From JACVRW01 sp963814095 (lineage in GTDB: Bacteria; Actinomycetota; Thermoleophilia; Solirubrobacterales; Thermoleophilaceae): a stretch of DNA of 64,000 nt. Of the stretch, positions 1 through 7,734 are shown one piece after another. Made by a program: the position numbers and the translations under genes. The notes beneath the pieces are model-generated. The model was not told where the DNA came from. It worked only from the letters and a program-made list of their open reading frames with translations, and ran no database searches. Position 1 is the stretch's first letter. The number at the start of each line of letters is the position of its first letter. The stretch is from positions 372,001-436,000 of the forward strand of contig CAWFBT010000002.1 of NCBI GenBank assembly GCA_963814095.1, written 5' to 3'.

Positions 1-297
1 CGGCTCGGGCACGCGGCGGCGCAGCTCGTCGACAGCACGGCTGCGGGCGATGGTCATGATCCAGGTGAGCACGCTCGCCCGCCCCGGGTCGTAGTCGGGC
101 GCGCGCTGCCAGACCTCGAGGAAGACCTGCTGGTGGACGTCCTCGGCCCGTCCGCGATCGCCGAGGACGTTGATCAGGTAGCCCAACACGGTTGGGGCGT
201 ACTCCTCATGAACTCCCTCGATCGCCTCCCGGTTGCGGCTTTGAAGGGCGCGCGCGAAACGGCGTCCCGGCCGCTTCGAGCGCCCTCGACCTGTCAC
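1..297 (-). CDS. ECF RNA polymerase sigma factor, partial (cut by window edge)
   Basis: This is the N-terminal part of an extracytoplasmic-function sigma factor; the C-terminus lies beyond the left edge. The visible residues contain sigma region 2: the RAEDVHQQVFLEVWQRA stretch matches the core-binding helix, and VLTWIMTIARSRAVDELRRR matches the -10 recognition helix that ends region 2. The start is uncertain. GTG at 297 leaves a usual-length N-terminus. ATG at 324 or 405 would add a hydrophobic stretch that is odd for a cytosolic sigma factor and would leave only 19 bases to the divergent HtaA gene start. No convincing ribosome site precedes any of the three. It probably controls an envelope or stress regulon; an anti-sigma gene is usually next but is out of view. 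Confidence 0.75.
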   Translation of the reverse strand, partial: MTGRGRSKRPGRRFARALQSRNREAIEGVHEEYAPTVLGYLINVLGDRGRAEDVHQQVFLEVWQRAPDYDPGRASVLTWIMTIARSRAVDELRRRVPEP

Positions 298-424
298 TGG
301 AATCGACAGGCTCGCGGCCCCCATCGCGATGACTACGAACAGCACCAGTCGGGCGGTTGCCCAACCGGCGCGCGGGCCGGGTCCGAATACGCCACGGAAG
401 GTCATTCGATTTCGGAGGTAAGAA

Positions 425-1459
425 GTGAGACGGATCAGCATGCTGGTCCTCGGCGCGATCGTAGCCACGGTGCTTGCGTTCGCGCCGGCTGCAAGCGCGA
501 AGGTACAGCTGGCCGGTGGTTCAACCACCCTGAAGCTGGCATCGGGCACGGCCGCAGCGCTCCAAGCGAACGGCGTCGCCGTTAGTCCCTTGAACCCCGC
601 GCGTGTGCGCGGCGGCGCTGTCGCATTCCCGATCACGGGCGGCTCGATCGACCCGGCGAGCGCAGCCGGCAGGATCGACCACAGCGGCGGTCTCGCGCTT
701 CGTGCGGGCGGTACCCGGGTTGCGTTGCGGAACTTCCGCGTGCACGTGGGCTCCAAGCGGGCGATCCTCACCGCACAGGTGGGCAAGGGGCGCCTGACGG
801 CGCTGTCGCTTTCGCTGAAGAACGCAAAGGTCGTGCGCAACGGCCTCGGCACGACGGTTCGCGGCGTGCAGGCGCTCTTGAGCGGGCAGGCCGCCAAGGC
901 GCTCAACGCGGCGTTCCAGACGGACCTGTTCGCACGCGGCCTGCCGATCGGCACGGTCACGGTGCGCGCGGTCCCGGCGCAGGTCGAGCTGGCCGGTGGC
1001 GCGACGACGCTCGCGCTCGATGCGGGCGCCGCGTCCGCACTTGCGTCGCTGGGAGTCGAGGCGGCGCCGGTTGATCCGGCGAGCGCCGCGAGCGGCGGGC
1101 TCAGCTTCCCGATCACGGGCGGCAAGCTGAACGCGAAGTCCTTCGCGGGGAGCGTCCCGCACTCGGGCGGCATCCGGCTGTCCAAGGGCTCCACGGCAGT
1201 TGAGCTGACTTCGTTCACGATCAACGTCGACGCCGATCCCGACCTCACCGCACTGGTGGGAGGCCAGCGAGTGTCGATCCTGAACCTCGACCTGTCGCAA
1301 CTCGATGCGCAGGTCAGTGGTCGCCGGATCACGCTCGGGGGCGTCAGGGCCACTCTGACGGCCGCCGCCGCACAGGCCCTCAACGGGGCGTTCTCCACGA
1401 GCGCCTTCACGGAGGGGCTGCTGCTCGGCACGGCCACCGTCACGGCCCGGGCGCGCTGA
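425..1459 (+). CDS. Secreted protein with two HtaA domains
   Basis: A 344-residue exported protein. GTG start is set by GGAGG at 415-419. Residues 1-25 form a signal peptide ending in AASA. Two HtaA-like repeats follow, about 27-180 and 187-340; both contain a GG-x-TTL opening, a FPITGG motif and an HSGG(L/I) turn. HtaA domains bind haem in Corynebacterium HtaA/HtaB/HmuT uptake systems, but in Thermoleophilia they occur widely without known function. There is no sortase signal or C-terminal membrane anchor, so the protein should be released or loosely wall-bound. It sits divergently from the sigma gene and its stop overlaps the next start (TGATG), implying translational coupling. Haem binding is inferred from the family only. 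Confidence 0.85.
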   Translation: MRRISMLVLGAIVATVLAFAPAASAKVQLAGGSTTLKLASGTAAALQANGVAVSPLNPARVRGGAVAFPITGGSIDPASAAGRIDHSGGLALRAGGTRVALRNFRVHVGSKRAILTAQVGKGRLTALSLSLKNAKVVRNGLGTTVRGVQALLSGQAAKALNAAFQTDLFARGLPIGTVTVRAVPAQVELAGGATTLALDAGAASALASLGVEAAPVDPASAASGGLSFPITGGKLNAKSFAGSVPHSGGIRLSKGSTAVELTSFTINVDADPDLTALVGGQRVSILNLDLSQLDAQVSGRRITLGGVRATLTAAAAQALNGAFSTSAFTEGLLLGTATVTARAR

Positions 1460-2016
1460 TGCACGCCGCCCGCGCCTCCGCAGTCGCGGTCGTGTCGCTG
1501 CGCATCGCATACGGCGCAGCGCTGATCGCTGCACCCGAGCGGCTTACGCGCAAGTGGCTCGGGAACACTGCGGAGCGCGCGGGCGGACGTGTCGCCCTGC
1601 GGGCGCTGGGCGCGCGCGAGGTGCTTCTGCACGCGGGCGCGCTCCGCGCATCGCTGGGCGGGGACTGGACCTTGCCATGGCTCGCCGCCAGCATCGGCGG
1701 CGACCTCGCCGACATCGCCTCGACCGTGGCCGAGCGGGACGGACTGCCGGACGGCGCCGCTCGGGCCACGGCGGCGGTGGCGGGCGCATCGGCGCTCATC
1801 ACCGCCGCGGTGGTCGGCGGCGCTCGCGACCTCCGAGTCCGGCTAACGCCGCTCCTCGGCCAGCGTTTCGCGCAACGCCTCGGCGAACGGCTGGGGCGTT
1901 ACCGGGAACAGGCCCGCGCCGGTCGGATCCTGGACCACGGTGCGCGTCCGCAGGCCCTCGATGAGCGGCCGCGCGACGCCGGCGTCCACCGGCGTCACGA
2001 GCCCGATCCACAGTGA
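1459..2016 (+). CDS. Hypothetical membrane-associated protein
   Basis: No family recognised. The start ATG at 1459 shares a base with the stop of the upstream HtaA gene, so it is probably co-translated. The first ~130 residues are alanine-rich, with hydrophobic stretches near residues 6-26 and 105-122, and look like a small membrane protein. The remaining ~55 residues are arginine-rich and run antisense through the end of the convergent NmrA-like gene (174-base overlap), which is longer than normal here. The true product may end near residue 130, with a missed frameshift or read-through tail. The N-terminal part is well supported by coupling; the C-terminal part is doubtful. Confidence 0.6.
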   Translation: MHAARASAVAVVSLRIAYGAALIAAPERLTRKWLGNTAERAGGRVALRALGAREVLLHAGALRASLGGDWTLPWLAASIGGDLADIASTVAERDGLPDGAARATAAVAGASALITAAVVGGARDLRVRLTPLLGQRFAQRLGERLGRYREQARAGRILDHGARPQALDERPRDAGVHRRHEPDPQ

Positions 2017-2754
2017 GGACAGCCACGGCGTGAGCAGCGGGACCTTCAGCCGCGGCGGATGGCGCTTTCCGAGCGCATCCGCCATCACGTCCAGCATGTC
2101 CGCGTAGGTCAGGATGTCCGGCCCGCCGATCTCGACCTCACGACCCTTCGACTCTTCGACCTCCGGGGCGAGGGTCAGATACGAGAGCACGTCCTCGAGC
2201 CCGACCGGCTGGGTCTCGGTCGACAGCCAGGCGGGCGCGATCATGACCGGCAGCCGCTCCACCAGGTAGCGAAGCGTCCGATAGGACTCGCTGCCACTGC
2301 CGACGACCATCGCCGCGCGGAAGTAGGTGAGTGGCGGGCCGTGCTGGGCCAGGATCGTGGCTGTCTCGTGGCGTGCGCGCAGGTGCTTCGAGCTGACGGC
2401 GTCGCCGCCCAGCCCGCCGAGGTACACGGTGCGCTCGATGCCCGCGCGGCCCGCCATCTCGGCGAACGCGCGCGCTGCCTGTCGCTCGCGCTCCTCGAAG
2501 TCGGCGTCGCCCCCACGGCCCATGGAGTGGATCAGGTAGTAGGCGACATCGACGCCCGCGCCCGCGCCCTCCAGCGATGGAGGGTCGAGGACGTCGCCCT
2601 CGTGGAGCTCGGCGCCGAGCTCGGACAGGTCCTCAGCCCGGCGCCGGTCTCGCACGAGACAGCGAACGCGCGCACCGTCTGACAGCAGCCGGCGGGCAAG
2701 TCGGCCGCCGATGAAGCCCGTGGCTCCCGTGACTAGTGCGCGCGTTTCACTCAG
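1843..2754 (-). CDS. NmrA-like / SDR-type NAD(P)H-binding protein with probable CTG start
   Basis: An atypical short-chain dehydrogenase (NmrA/YwnB-like) of about 303 residues. The nucleotide-binding glycine motif TGATGFIGG is at residues ~8-16, followed by a YYLIHSMG segment and a YLGGLGGD region typical of the complex I NDUFA9-like/NmrA group. No ATG, GTG or TTG lies upstream of the glycine motif in this frame after the preceding stop. CTG at 2754-2752 does, and it overlaps the TGA of the upstream HtaA gene as CTGA, just like the ATGA/GTGA couplings elsewhere here. The first conventional start (GTG at 2655) would delete the cofactor motif. Redox role likely; substrate unknown. Confidence 0.75.
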   Translation of the reverse strand: MSETRALVTGATGFIGGRLARRLLSDGARVRCLVRDRRRAEDLSELGAELHEGDVLDPPSLEGAGAGVDVAYYLIHSMGRGGDADFEERERQAARAFAEMAGRAGIERTVYLGGLGGDAVSSKHLRARHETATILAQHGPPLTYFRAAMVVGSGSESYRTLRYLVERLPVMIAPAWLSTETQPVGLEDVLSYLTLAPEVEESKGREVEIGGPDILTYADMLDVMADALGKRHPPRLKVPLLTPWLSSLWIGLVTPVDAGVARPLIEGLRTRTVVQDPTGAGLFPVTPQPFAEALRETLAEERR

Positions 2755-3326
2755 AACGCGAACAAGCGATAGCGGATAGTCGCGTCACCGACAACCGTGT
2801 CGTCGGACAGCGCCGACACGCCGAAGGCCGCGTTGAGCGCATCCGCGGCGCCCTGGGTCAGCGTGGTGCCAACCGGGCCGATGTTGATGCGCCCGCTCCG
2901 GAAGCGGATTCCGAGACCCCAGTAGTCGAGATCGAGCAGCGCCACGGGGCCGGCTCCGTTCACCTTCCCGTAGAGCTTGCCCTCGAGCAGGCGGATGTCG
3001 AAGTCGGTGAGCTTGACGCTGGTCGCGCCGGCGGTGAGCGAGATCCCGCCCCTGTGCCGGACCACGCCCGTGCGAAGCGCGCTCCGCAGCGAGCTCGTGA
3101 TGGGGAACGAGTACGTGGCTCCGTTCAGCTGCGCCGGCGCCACGGCGCCGGGAGCCACCCCGAGACTTGTGAGCGCGCCGAGCGTGCCCGAGTCGACCTC
3201 GAGCGTCGTGGCCCCGTAGTACCAGCCCCAGGACGCCTTCGCCTTTGCCTGTCCGGCCGACGCTGCGGGTGCCACGACCAAGAGCGCCGCCAGCACGGCC
3301 ACGAGCGCGATGAACCTGCGATGCAC
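2751..3326 (-). CDS. Secreted protein with one HtaA-like domain
   Basis: A 191-residue exported protein. GTG at 3326 is preceded by GGGAGG (3337-3332) at five bases, so I choose it over a start 22 codons upstream. A signal peptide (HRRF, hydrophobic core, cleavage after AASA) covers residues 1-~22. One HtaA-like domain follows, with ATTLEVDSG, YSFPIT and a RHRGGISL turn equivalent to those in the two-domain protein at 425-1459, and a C-terminal DALNAAFG segment matching its ALNAAF. It is the first gene of a probable two-gene unit with the NmrA-like protein. Two HtaA proteins within 3 kb suggest a shared extracytoplasmic ligand, possibly haem; no haem ABC transporter is in view. Confidence 0.8.
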   Translation of the reverse strand: MHRRFIALVAVLAALLVVAPAASAGQAKAKASWGWYYGATTLEVDSGTLGALTSLGVAPGAVAPAQLNGATYSFPITSSLRSALRTGVVRHRGGISLTAGATSVKLTDFDIRLLEGKLYGKVNGAGPVALLDLDYWGLGIRFRSGRINIGPVGTTLTQGAADALNAAFGVSALSDDTVVGDATIRYRLFAF

Positions 3327-3360
3327 CTGAACCTCCCTGTTGGTTGTGCGGTCGCAGCGT

Positions 3361-3861
3361 CTACGTGGAATGTCCGCCGGCCGGTTGGCCATCGTGAGCC
3401 CGTCGCAGGCGGGGCAGGCGGATGAGCAACACGAGCGCCGAGAGCGCGAACAGGCAGGCGGTGACGATGAGCCAGCGCTCCAGGTAGATGTCCTTGCTCA
3501 GTCCGCTCGCGCGAGTGAACGTGCGCCCGCCCGGACCGAGGATGAGCGGGTACCAGACCAGCAGCAGCAGACCCGACAGGAGCGCGGGCAGACGGAGGTG
3601 GTTGAGCGCAGCGATCCCCACTCTGGTCCGCCGCGCGCTCGGCGCGAGCGCGGCCACCGCCAACAGCCCGAGCAGGCTGTAGGCCGGGAGCAGGATGAAG
3701 TCGTGGGCCACGATCCCGCCGCCGAACCAGATGAGCCAGCGCTCGGGGCGCCCGGTGAGCGAGAGCTCGGTCGACAGCGCATAGGCCACGACCGCAAAGG
3801 CAATGAGCACGCTGAGCAGGTGCAGCGGCCCGGCTCCGTACATGGCCCGGAAGCGGGCCAT
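3361..3861 (-). CDS. Polytopic membrane protein, function unknown
   Basis: A 166-residue integral membrane protein with about four hydrophobic segments (LLSVLIAFAVVAYAL, FILLPAYSLLGLLAVAAL, LPALLSGLLLLVWYPLIL and WLIVTACLFALSALVLLI). The start is taken as ATG at 3861, which overlaps the TGA of the upstream molybdoenzyme gene by one base (TGATG), indicating co-translation. Position in the unit (beta-propeller lipoprotein, molybdoenzyme, this gene) suggests an accessory membrane role, such as a quinone or electron-transfer partner, but no haem or metal motif was found. I recognise no named family. Confidence 0.7.
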   Translation of the reverse strand: MARFRAMYGAGPLHLLSVLIAFAVVAYALSTELSLTGRPERWLIWFGGGIVAHDFILLPAYSLLGLLAVAALAPSARRTRVGIAALNHLRLPALLSGLLLLVWYPLILGPGGRTFTRASGLSKDIYLERWLIVTACLFALSALVLLIRLPRLRRAHDGQPAGGHST

Positions 3862-5141
3862 CAGCTGAACACCAGCTTCCCCACCCACTTCGTGCAATGG
3901 ACGCCGGGCAGGGCCGGCCCGATCACCCTGGCCGGATAGCCGTGGTCGAGCGAGAGCTCGGCGCCGTTGACCGACAGTGCGAGCAGCGAGTCAGGGTGCT
4001 CGACCTGTCCCGGATTGAGGGTGGCGCGCCTGAAGCCGCCGCCGGCTTGCATCGAGCGCGCCTCCATCTCGCCGCCCGGCTCGGCGCCGATCAGGCGAGC
4101 GAGGTCGCGCAGGCGCACGCCGGTCCACAGCTGGGTGGTGGACCAGCCCTCTACGCAGGCGATCGGGAGCTCCGCGCTCGTTTGCGGCAGGGCGAGCAGC
4201 TCGTCGCGCGAGAGGCGCTGGATCACCCGGTCGTCGCGCTGGAGCGCCAGCCGCCAGCCCGCCCCGACCTGCGTCCGCTCGACCCCCGAGCCGGCGAAGG
4301 TCTTGTTGACTGGGAAGTCGTTCGGGCCCTGTCCGCGGCCTCGGCCGCGCGGTGCGAGCAGGGCGAGGTCCGCGAATGGCCCGCCCGCAACCTGCCCGGC
4401 CGTCATCACCGCCAGGCCCGCCGAGGCGACGCCGACGCCCGCAAGCATGGCGCGCCTGGTGAGCGTCGGCGCGGCCGGCGCGGCCGGCGCGCTCGTGTGG
4501 CGGCCGGGGAGCTCCGCCTCGGGCTGCGTGTGGGCAAGGTCCTCGCGCAGCCGGGCACGGATCCCGTCCCGGCCCAGGGCGTCCCGCAGCACCGGCAGCT
4601 TGAGCCCGAGATGGAGCGCAAGCGCGGCCAGCATGACGATCGCGCCGTAGTAATGGGCGGGAACGAAGCTGAATCCGAACGGGTACCAGACCTGGATGTT
4701 GATGACGCCCGTGGCGATCACGAACATGGCGCCGCCGACGAGAAAGACCAGGCTCAGCCGCTCGAGCGCATGCGCCGGCGAGCGCAGCGGCGGAAACTCG
4801 AACAGCTTTGGCACGACCGTCCACAGCTTCGTCAGCAGAATCGGGATCGCGGCCACCCCGGTCACCACGTGGAGGCCCTGGGTTGCCGCGTATAGCCAGG
4901 TCGGGGTCGTCGGCCAGTCGAGCCCGTACAGGTCGAAGCCGTTGCCCGGACCGGGCCCGGCGAACACGGCGTTGGCGCCGAGGTCGGTGTCGTAGGCCCA
5001 GTGGGAGACAAAGCCCGTGATGGCGCACACGGCGAGCAGAGGAAGCAGGGCCGCGCTCAGAACCGACGCGAGCCAGGGGCCCCTGAGCGGGCTCTGCCAG
5101 AACTCCGGCCGGAACGGGCCGATCCTCACTCTGGAGAGCAT
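3861..5141 (-). CDS. Membrane-anchored molybdopterin-dependent (sulfite oxidase-type) oxidoreductase
   Basis: A 426-residue protein. The first ~200 residues hold about four transmembrane helices with scattered histidines, resembling a cytochrome-b-like or ferric-reductase-like anchor. After a linker at ~215-250, containing an LTRRAML segment and another hydrophobic stretch, the C-terminal ~170 residues match the oxidoreductase molybdopterin-binding domain (sulfite oxidase fold). IACVEGWSTTQLW carries the cysteine that normally ligates molybdenum, and GYPARVIGPALPG and KWVGKL are also typical. Start ATG at 5141 lies inside the upstream gene's end (16-base overlap). Catalytic domain probably faces the cell exterior. 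Substrate unknown; the sulfite-oxidase dimer domain is absent, so sulfite is not assumed. Confidence 0.85.
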   Translation of the reverse strand: MLSRVRIGPFRPEFWQSPLRGPWLASVLSAALLPLLAVCAITGFVSHWAYDTDLGANAVFAGPGPGNGFDLYGLDWPTTPTWLYAATQGLHVVTGVAAIPILLTKLWTVVPKLFEFPPLRSPAHALERLSLVFLVGGAMFVIATGVINIQVWYPFGFSFVPAHYYGAIVMLAALALHLGLKLPVLRDALGRDGIRARLREDLAHTQPEAELPGRHTSAPAAPAAPTLTRRAMLAGVGVASAGLAVMTAGQVAGGPFADLALLAPRGRGRGQGPNDFPVNKTFAGSGVERTQVGAGWRLALQRDDRVIQRLSRDELLALPQTSAELPIACVEGWSTTQLWTGVRLRDLARLIGAEPGGEMEARSMQAGGGFRRATLNPGQVEHPDSLLALSVNGAELSLDHGYPARVIGPALPGVHCTKWVGKLVFS

Positions 5142-6136
5142 GCGTCGCCTCGGCACTCGGGCGGGTCGAAGAACTGCAGCGTGCCGTCCTTGCGGCTCGC
5201 GACGAACACACGGCCGCCGGCGGGGTCGACCGCCACCGAGTTGGGCTGGCGCACGGTCGGGAAGTGGCGCAGCCGGCGCCGGTCGGTCAGCTCGACGACC
5301 TCGTTGCGGGCGGTCAGTGTGACCCAGAAGCGCCGTCGCTTCCGGTCGAGCGCGACTCCGTAGGGACCGCCCTCGAGGTGGGTGCGGCGATGCAGCCGCA
5401 AGGGGTCGAGACGGATCTCGAGCAGGCCGTTGCCGCGCGTGTCGACGACGAAGAAGCGGCTGCCGGAGCCGACGATGTGGGTCGGTCCGAGGCCGACACT
5501 GATCTTGCCGCTGGGCGCGAGCGAACGGGCGTCGAATACCTGGAGGGCCCGCTCGCGGACGCCGATCACGCCGACGTGCTCGCGGTCGCTGGTCGCCGCA
5601 ACCCCGCCGGGCTGCACCGGCGCCGGCAGCGTGCGGACCACCCGCTCGTCCTCGACGACCGACAGCGAGTCGCCGAACTCGTTGCCGACGAAGATGCGGC
5701 CGCCCGCGGCCGCGGCGTCGTGGGGAAAGCGACCGACTGCCACCGTCCGCCTGCGCCCGCTTGGGAGCGAGACCAGCACGAGCGCATCGGCGCGCTCGGC
5801 TGGCACCAGCACCGGTCCGCCCGGCCGCGCGAGCTGCAGGTGGCGAGGCGATTCCGGCAGCGGCACGCGCTTCACCACCCGGCCGCTGTCGGCGTCGACC
5901 AGCGCCAGTCGGTCGGGATCGGTGAGCCCGACCGCCAGCAGCCGCGTCGCCGGGTCGAACGCCAGGCCCTCGGGCTTGTTGCCGAGCGGGACCACCGTCC
6001 CTTCCGGGCGATCGCCGAGCGGGGGAGACCGTGACGGTTCCGCGGCCGGCGCGAGCCCATCGCCCGATCCGCCGCAACCCGCCAGGGCGAGGAGGAGCCC
6101 CGCGGCGAGACAGGCGACACAGGCGCCGGCGGTCAC
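5126..6136 (-). CDS. Secreted beta-propeller lipoprotein (YncE/YVTN-like)
   Basis: A 336-residue lipoprotein. The signal peptide ends in the lipobox LAGC (Cys at ~21), so it should be anchored on the outer face of the membrane. The rest is a series of ~40-residue repeats of the YncE/YVTN kind, such as PEGLAFDPATRLLAVGLTD, DSLSVVEDERVVRTLP and PNSVAVDPAGGRVFVASR, consistent with a seven-bladed propeller. The gene precedes the molybdoenzyme with a 16-base overlap. A role as a scaffold or partner of that enzyme is inferred from position only. An uncoupled stress-binding or polymer-binding role would fit the fold equally well. Confidence 0.8.
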   Translation of the reverse strand: MTAGACVACLAAGLLLALAGCGGSGDGLAPAAEPSRSPPLGDRPEGTVVPLGNKPEGLAFDPATRLLAVGLTDPDRLALVDADSGRVVKRVPLPESPRHLQLARPGGPVLVPAERADALVLVSLPSGRRRTVAVGRFPHDAAAAGGRIFVGNEFGDSLSVVEDERVVRTLPAPVQPGGVAATSDREHVGVIGVRERALQVFDARSLAPSGKISVGLGPTHIVGSGSRFFVVDTRGNGLLEIRLDPLRLHRRTHLEGGPYGVALDRKRRRFWVTLTARNEVVELTDRRRLRHFPTVRQPNSVAVDPAGGRVFVASRKDGTLQFFDPPECRGDACSPE

Positions 6137-6230
6137 CGTCGAAATTGCAGCGCCCAGAGCTTGCGAATCCCTTACGGCTGCGCCGAAAACCCTGGGCCGG
6201 AGGTAGCTCCGCGGCTACGGTGCGGCCGCC

Positions 6231-7106
6231 ATGCGCTCCGACGCCGCCCGCGCCTACTCACGCCAGGGCCATGACGCGGTGCGCGCCCGCTTCGAGAGCG
6301 CCTGGTTTGCCTCGCGGTTGCCCGCGCTGCTGGCCGCCGCACGCGGCGGCGAGCTGCTCGACCTGGGCTGCGGCGACGGCGAGGCGCGACGCCTGTGCGG
6401 CGGCGGGCTGACGAGATACGTGGGCGTTGACCTCGCTCGGACCGAGCCCGGCAGCGACTGGCGCTACGTGCGGCACGACCTGCGCGAGGGGCTTGGCCCC
6501 GTAGGCCGGCGGGCGTTCGACGTCTATCTCGGCACCTTCGGGATTGCGTCGCATCTCGGTCCCGGGGAGCTCGAGCGGCTGCTCGGCGAGATCGCGCGCC
6601 ATGCGCGACGCGGATCGATCGTGGCCCTCGAGGCGCTCGGCCTGCACTCGCTCGAATGGCCGCAGCTCTGGGATCGCCCGGCGGGCGCCGGCCGGACGAT
6701 CCCCTACCGCATGGCCGCCGACGTACCCGTGCATCCCTGGGCGCCTCACGAGCTGTTCGCGCTGTTCGACGCGCACGGCATCAGCCCGTTGGGCGCGTCG
6801 GATCGCACGCTTCAGGCCGGGCCCAAGCTCGGCGAGGGGCGCTACTGGCCTGGTCTGCCGGACCTGCGCGCTGCGCTCAACGCAGGCCTCGATGGAGGGA
6901 TGGATCCTGAGGCGCTCCGTGCGCTTCGGGCTCCGCTGCCGCCGCTTCCCGCCTGCGACGCTGCCCTCATCCATCACGCGCTTGCCGAGCGCCGCGCGCG
7001 CCTGCCCGAGGACCTTGCCGGCGTCGCTTCAGCGGTATGGAACCTCGAACCGCGCACTGCGCGCGGCTTCGGGCACGGGCTGTTCGTCGTGGGTCGTGTG
7101 CGCTGA
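6231..7106 (+). CDS. Class I SAM-dependent methyltransferase
   Basis: A 291-residue methyltransferase. Motif I is ELLDLGCGDGEARR (about residues 41-54), and the acidic end of strand beta-2 is YVGVDLARTEP. The following segment WRYVRHDLREGL fits the post-II position. The C-terminal half, with proline-rich and Arg-rich stretches, has no recognised domain. Its 3' end overlaps the convergent TIGR04282-type gene by 78 bases. Substrate unknown; the neighbouring glycosyltransferase genes make a sugar, lipid or small metabolite acceptor plausible. Confidence 0.78.
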   Translation: MRSDAARAYSRQGHDAVRARFESAWFASRLPALLAAARGGELLDLGCGDGEARRLCGGGLTRYVGVDLARTEPGSDWRYVRHDLREGLGPVGRRAFDVYLGTFGIASHLGPGELERLLGEIARHARRGSIVALEALGLHSLEWPQLWDRPAGAGRTIPYRMAADVPVHPWAPHELFALFDAHGISPLGASDRTLQAGPKLGEGRYWPGLPDLRAALNAGLDGGMDPEALRALRAPLPPLPACDAALIHHALAERRARLPEDLAGVASAVWNLEPRTARGFGHGLFVVGRVR

Positions 7107-7733
7107 AAGTGCCCGTACGGCGCGGGCGAAGGCCGTGCTGGGAGCCTCGCGAGCCACGCGCCGCGCATCGTCCATCGTGTCCACGTCCCGGAGTGCCGGC
7201 AGCGCCGCCGTGCGCATGCCGAGAGCACGCAGGCGCAGCAGCTGGGCGCTCCCGGTGTGGGGGGCCGACATCGGCACGCCCTCGAAGACGCGCGCGTCCG
7301 CCCGCTTCAGGCCGATCGCCCAGTAGCCGCCGTCGAGCGCGGGGCCGAGCACGGCGTCGACGCCGGGTTTGAGCAATCGGCGGGCCGCGAAGGTCAGCAC
7401 CTCCGGCGTGAGCTGGGGCGTGTCCATCCCGACTACGAGCGCCGGTCCGCGCGCCAGGCCGAGGGCGTGGCCGAGCCGCTCGCCGAGGCCGCGGCCGCGC
7501 TGAGCATGGACCTCGAAGCCCGGCGGCAACCAGGCTCCCTGCTCGCCGTCGAGGGCGAGCAGCCGGCGCGGGGCCGGCGTCTGCGCGACCGCGGCGAGCG
7601 TGTCGCGGAGCGCGGCCTCGGCCAGCTGGGCGGCCTCGGCGGGCTCGCAGGGCGGGCAGAGGCGGGTCTTGCAGCGCCCGGCCACGGGCGCCTTTGAGAT
7701 CACGATCAGCGCGACGCCGGGCGGAGCGGTCAT
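7029..7733 (-). CDS. TIGR04282/DUF2064 family nucleotidyl/glycosyltransferase-like protein
   Basis: A 234-residue member of the DUF2064 (TIGR04282) family, which has a GT-A/CofC-like nucleotidyltransferase fold. Diagnostic motifs are SKAPVAGRCKTRL near the N-terminus (nucleotide-binding loop), VVGMDTPQL (metal-binding region) and GPALDGGYWAIGL. The family often sits next to a family-2 glycosyltransferase of the TIGR04283 kind, and here a GT2 gene lies two genes upstream in the same unit. ATG at 7733 begins one base after the stop of the cupin gene. Enzymatic activity for this family is not established. Confidence 0.8.
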   Translation of the reverse strand: MTAPPGVALIVISKAPVAGRCKTRLCPPCEPAEAAQLAEAALRDTLAAVAQTPAPRRLLALDGEQGAWLPPGFEVHAQRGRGLGERLGHALGLARGPALVVGMDTPQLTPEVLTFAARRLLKPGVDAVLGPALDGGYWAIGLKRADARVFEGVPMSAPHTGSAQLLRLRALGMRTAALPALRDVDTMDDARRVAREAPSTAFARAVRALSAHTTHDEQPVPEAARSARFEVPYR

Positions 7734-7734
7734 C

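Noticed and set aside
3861..5141. Assignment as a true sulfite oxidase
   Set aside because: The Mo-domain Cys is present, but the dimerisation domain is missing and the protein is membrane-anchored, so only the broader family call is justified.
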